From Lishizhenia sp033720595 (GTDB lineage Bacteria > Bacteroidota > Bacteroidia > Flavobacteriales_D > Crocinitomicaceae), in the NCBI RefSeq assembly GCF_033720595.1, contig NZ_JAWWCF010000054.1, positions 1-16,302 of the forward strand: a stretch of DNA of 16,302 nucleotides, read 5' to 3'. How positions within the stretch are numbered: position 1 is the stretch's first letter; every line of letters begins with the position of its first letter. This document shows positions 13,753 to 16,302 of this stretch, piece after piece. The notes under the pieces were generated by a model. That model searched no databases. It was not told the origin of the DNA and saw nothing but the letters and a program-made list of their open reading frames with translations. The translations under genes and the position numbers were made by a program.

Positions 13753-14424
13753 ATGGAAGTAAAAACAAGTAATAGTATTACCAAAGAGGAACAAAGACAG
13801 GATGCTCAGTATCTGAATACCGAAAGGCAAGATCTGTTTTTTGACTCCTATGGAAATTTCATAAGAGGGTTTTCTTTCACTCGAGAAGATTTGGCAGAAG
13901 TTATTGAGCAAACGAATCAGGTTTATTTGAACTTAGAGTTCACTTCAAATTCTGATAAGGGGAGACTAGAAGTGTCTTTGGCTCCCATATCGAATTTAAA
14001 AGTTGACGCTGAAAAAAAGAAGTTTCCTACTTTTCCACCGGTTACCTTGCCCATAAGCGAGCAGGCCTTAAAAAGTTGTGATAACACGACGAGTCCTGTG
14101 GAAATGAACGACGATTTAAAAGAATGGGTTTTATCTGGAAAGGATGTGTTTACATTGAGAAATGGTGAAACAATAAAAGGGATCAACTTCTTACCTGAAC
14201 AGCTTTGTTTTGTTGGTTTAGACCAGAAAATTACTTTGGAAAATAAGAATGATTTATTTGTATTCATTCCTGTGCTTGGTCCCATTGTTAACAGTAAAGA
14301 ACATAGACATTTGAATTTCGCATTAGCAAAGATGAATTCGGGCGTATTGCAGGGGAAATATGTTGGAGCAGGCTTAAGTTGTTCAACTGCCGGGAACAGT
14401 TATAAAGTAGAAACGGTCAATTAA
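13753..14424 (+). CDS. Two-repeat protein A2, unrecognised family, paralogous to A1
   Basis: A 223-residue protein without signal peptide or membrane segment. Like A1 it has two similar halves: YGNFIRGFSFTREDLAEVI (residues 33-51) and NGETIKGINFLPEQLCFVG (137-155). The second half matches A1 closely: ENKNDLFVFIPVLGP (163-177) against ENKNDTFAFIPMIRP, and LNFALAKMNSGVLQG against LTFALAYVNDGVVSG. The C-terminal cysteine region reads CSTAGN (Cys210), so only one of the two A1 cysteines is kept. The first half is more diverged and is followed by a Pro/Lys-rich linker (about 88-100). The start is rich in charged and polar residues. It sits between the membrane pair and the histidine kinase gene, with its own promoter. 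Function unknown; a signalling or chaperone-like partner is speculation. Confidence 0.83.
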   Translation: MEVKTSNSITKEEQRQDAQYLNTERQDLFFDSYGNFIRGFSFTREDLAEVIEQTNQVYLNLEFTSNSDKGRLEVSLAPISNLKVDAEKKKFPTFPPVTLPISEQALKSCDNTTSPVEMNDDLKEWVLSGKDVFTLRNGETIKGINFLPEQLCFVGLDQKITLENKNDLFVFIPVLGPIVNSKEHRHLNFALAKMNSGVLQGKYVGAGLSCSTAGNSYKVETVN

Positions 14425-14560
14425 TAAGAAGAGCTTACTTAAAGAAGGAAAATTCATTTTTCTGTTTATTTTCGAACTTGCTCCTTTTTATAAAATTGCT
14501 TGAGTTAATGAATTTTTAACTTGTACAGGTGCTTACTGCTATAGATGATATTAATGTTTT

Positions 14561-15331
14561 ATGTCTGATCAATTTGTAATTATTTTTTCTGTTATCACGG
14601 GTACCTTACTGGTTTTCTCATTGTTGGTGTTCATTATTTATTTTATCATCCTTTACAGGAGAAAACAAGAAGTCTTCGAATTGGAACGTGAGCAATTTAA
14701 ACAAGCAGTACTTCAGGCTGAAATAGAAATGAAGGAGGAGACGCTTACTACCATTTCTAGAGAGTTACATGATAATTTTGGTCAGGTTGCATCTTTGATA
14801 AAAATGAACTTGAGTTTGCTGAACAAACACGTAGGTGATGGAGGTAAAGAAAATTTGCAACAGTCCATGGAGCTCATTAAGCAACATATACAAGATATAC
14901 GTTCTTTGTCGGTAAGTTTAAAAGGGGAGAATTTAAAACGATTTGGGCTATTGGGTATGATTAAAATGGATGTTGACCGTTACGAAAAAGCGGGAGAATT
15001 AAAGATCCATTTAGACCTACCCGACGGTGAGGTTAGCTTTGAACAAAACAAGGAGATCTTTATGTACCGAATGGTGCAAGAAATCCTGAACAATGTGATT
15101 AAACACGCCGAGGCAACGGAAGTATACATTACCATCGCAGTAGAAAATGGCAAGGACCTAATTCATATAAAAGATAACGGAAAAGGGTTTGTTCTGGATG
15201 AGGTAACCCTTGGTTCTGGAATATTAAATATTAAAGAAAGATGTAAATTTATTGGTGGAACATTTGATTTGAAATCGGTTCCAGGTAAAGGTACAACCTA
15301 TCAAATAAGTATAGAACATGGAGAACATTAA
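14561..15331 (+). CDS. Minimal membrane sensor histidine kinase (HisKA_3 / NarL-partner type)
   Basis: A 256-residue kinase. One membrane helix (about 6-32) at the N-terminus leaves only about five residues on the far side. A charged coiled-coil (33-64) leads to the HisKA_3 dimerisation helix with the phospho-accepting His70 in SRELHDNFGQ. The HATPase domain follows: N-box QEILNNVIKHAEA, G1 DNGKGF, G2 GSGILNIKER and a GKGT end. It autophosphorylates with ATP and passes the phosphate to the response regulator whose gene overlaps its end. Because there is no periplasmic or cytosolic sensor domain, input must come through the membrane helix, the coiled-coil or a partner. The two membrane proteins just upstream are candidates. 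The 136-base gap before it shows no clear TAnnTTTG element or terminator. Confidence 0.93.
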   Translation: MSDQFVIIFSVITGTLLVFSLLVFIIYFIILYRRKQEVFELEREQFKQAVLQAEIEMKEETLTTISRELHDNFGQVASLIKMNLSLLNKHVGDGGKENLQQSMELIKQHIQDIRSLSVSLKGENLKRFGLLGMIKMDVDRYEKAGELKIHLDLPDGEVSFEQNKEIFMYRMVQEILNNVIKHAEATEVYITIAVENGKDLIHIKDNGKGFVLDEVTLGSGILNIKERCKFIGGTFDLKSVPGKGTTYQISIEHGEH

Positions 15332-15965
15332 TATCGCCGTAGTAGACGATCATAAGCTTTTTAGAAGTGGGTTAGCGAACCTAATTCAAAACATAAATCA
15401 AGACTTTAGAGTTGTGTGTGAAGCTGATCATGGCAAGCATTTCTTGGATCAGTTAGAGCGTCAAGAAACTCCAGATTTAGCTTTAGTGGATATCAATATG
15501 CCGGTTATGGATGGTTTCCAAACGGTAAAACAATTGAAGGAGTTATATCCAAACATGAAGTTATTGATTGTAACCATGAATGATGATGATACCTCTCTTT
15601 TAAAAATGTTGCGTTTAGGTATTAAAGGATATATCTCAAAAGATGTAGACCCAGAAGAATTGGAACGTGCCATATTGGACATGGTAGACAAGGGGTTTCA
15701 TTATACGGAACAAATGACTTCTCAATTAATAGGAACCATCAATGGGGATAAATCGGAATTAGAAAAGCAGGACGCATTGAACGCGAAAGAATTGCGCTTC
15801 ATAGAATTAGCTTGCTCCGAAGATACCTACGATAAGATTGCAGATAAGATGTGCTTAAGTGTCAAAACCATAGACAACTACAGAGCTTCTGTATTCGATA
15901 AATTAGGCGTAAAATCACGTGTTGGTTTGGTGATGTACGCCATGCAAAACGGATTGTTTATCTAA
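15318..15965 (+). CDS. LuxR/NarL-type response regulator
   Basis: A 215-residue protein. The receiver domain (about 3-122) has the acidic pair D10-D11, phospho-acceptor D58 in LALVDINMPVMDG and the lysine region GYISKDVDPEEL. The C-terminal LuxR/GerE helix-turn-helix (about 150-212) has the pattern LNAKELRFIELACSE, IADKMCLSVKTIDNYR and KLGVKSRVGLVMYA. Phosphorylation by the kinase should promote dimerisation and DNA binding. Its ATG lies inside the kinase gene (14-base overlap), so the two are translationally coupled. Target genes are not visible; palindromes in the spacers upstream of A2 and TM-2 are possible sites. It converges on hemN with only 10 bases between the stop codons. Confidence 0.95.
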   Translation: MENINIAVVDDHKLFRSGLANLIQNINQDFRVVCEADHGKHFLDQLERQETPDLALVDINMPVMDGFQTVKQLKELYPNMKLLIVTMNDDDTSLLKMLRLGIKGYISKDVDPEELERAILDMVDKGFHYTEQMTSQLIGTINGDKSELEKQDALNAKELRFIELACSEDTYDKIADKMCLSVKTIDNYRASVFDKLGVKSRVGLVMYAMQNGLFI

Positions 15966-15981
15966 TCATTCTTTTTTAGAT
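15960..15981. other. Shared inverted repeat over the two convergent stop codons
   Basis: ATCTAA (15960-15965) and TTAGAT (15976-15981) are inverted copies because both genes end in an Ile codon ATC followed by TAA. The 10-nt middle contains a run of six Ts. No other terminator is seen between the response regulator and hemN, so transcripts probably overlap at their 3' ends or end at this weak structure. Confidence 0.35.
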
Positions 15982-16302
15982 CGTAGAACTAAATAACTGC
16001 TCCCTTTTTTCGCGTTGGTTAAGTTTCAAATCGAAACACATGCAAACATTGCGAAGAAAGGGTTTTCCTTTTTCAAGGATTTCAAGTTTACCACCTTCGT
16101 AAGTAATCAATTCATCGTTTAATAATTCTTGTAATAAAGCTTCATTGACGAAATCACTAGCTGCTATTTCTGCAGGAATAGTTGCATTGTAACGACACAT
16201 TAAGTCTAAAATGAGTCTACGTACTGTTTCGTCTTCTTCACTTAAGAAATGACCTCTAAAAACAGCAAGCTCTCCCTTGTTGATGGTAGCTTGATAGTCT
16301 TC
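15976..16302 (-). CDS. hemN: Oxygen-independent coproporphyrinogen III dehydrogenase HemN, C-terminal part (partial)
   Basis: The frame is open from the window's right edge to the TAA at 15976-15978, giving 108 residues. It reads EDYQATINKGELAVFRGHFL, then LSEEDETVRRLILDLMCRYN, and ends with KGKPFLRNVCMCFDLKL and a final QLFSSTI. This matches the HemN C-terminal domain (family pattern 'a.W.....v.rG..L..eD..rr..I..lmC' and 'G..fiRniam.FD'). HemN is a radical-SAM enzyme of haem synthesis that acts without oxygen; the iron-sulfur and SAM-binding part lies beyond the window. An internal Met at 16200 is not the start. It converges with the response regulator gene. Confidence 0.92.
   Translation of the reverse strand, partial: EDYQATINKGELAVFRGHFLSEEDETVRRLILDLMCRYNATIPAEIAASDFVNEALLQELLNDELITYEGGKLEILEKGKPFLRNVCMCFDLKLNQREKREQLFSSTI

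Noticed and set aside
13923..14285. 120-codon open frame antisense to A2
   Set aside because: It mirrors A2, has no homology-like features, and the plus-strand reading has a paralogue (A1) while this one does not.
14425..14560. Promoter for the histidine kinase gene
   Set aside because: TAAAATTG at 14491-14498 differs from TAnnTTTG at a fixed base and has no properly spaced -33 element; too weak to list.

Overview
The window (low-GC, about 40% by eye) reads as chromosomal DNA of a flavobacterium-like member of the Bacteroidota. Supporting signs are a type IX secretion (T9SS) C-terminal sorting domain, several promoters with the Bacteroidota -7 element TAnnTTTG, starts that mostly lack Shine-Dalgarno spacing, and an S9 dipeptidyl peptidase of the DPP5 type. 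I cannot place genus or species.

Layout. 1-84 is the tail of a probable secreted protein. It converges on a T9SS cargo gene (353-1801, minus) across a spacer holding a long imperfect palindrome and a terminator. 1987-3888 is an exported S9 dipeptidyl peptidase with a strong promoter match and a strong terminator. 3889-4141 is a repeat- and hairpin-rich spacer with an 8-nt tandem repeat. 4142-5278 is a PepSY-type membrane protein. 5279-5552 holds a structured repeat element and a promoter for a MATE efflux pump (5553-6980) that seems to have almost no 5' leader.

7080-11803 looks like one operon: an NRAMP-fold transporter whose metal-binding motifs are replaced, pxpA-pxpB-pxpC (5-oxoprolinase, ATP-driven 5-oxoproline to glutamate), a histidine-phosphatase lipoprotein, and a small protein of unrecognised family (called A1 here). 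It ends at a clear terminator. The transporter may feed the PxpABC enzyme.

11123-15965 is the most interesting part: A1, two paralogous 253-residue membrane proteins of about eight helices, a second A protein (A2), then a histidine kinase with almost no sensor region and a LuxR-type response regulator. A1 and A2 share a twofold internal repeat and a similar C-terminal region, and the two membrane proteins share a conserved FRPVL region. The A-TM-TM-A-HK-RR order suggests an undescribed sensing/signalling module; this is an inference from layout and sequence repetition, not from known function. The window ends with the C-terminal part of hemN (minus strand), convergent with the response regulator.
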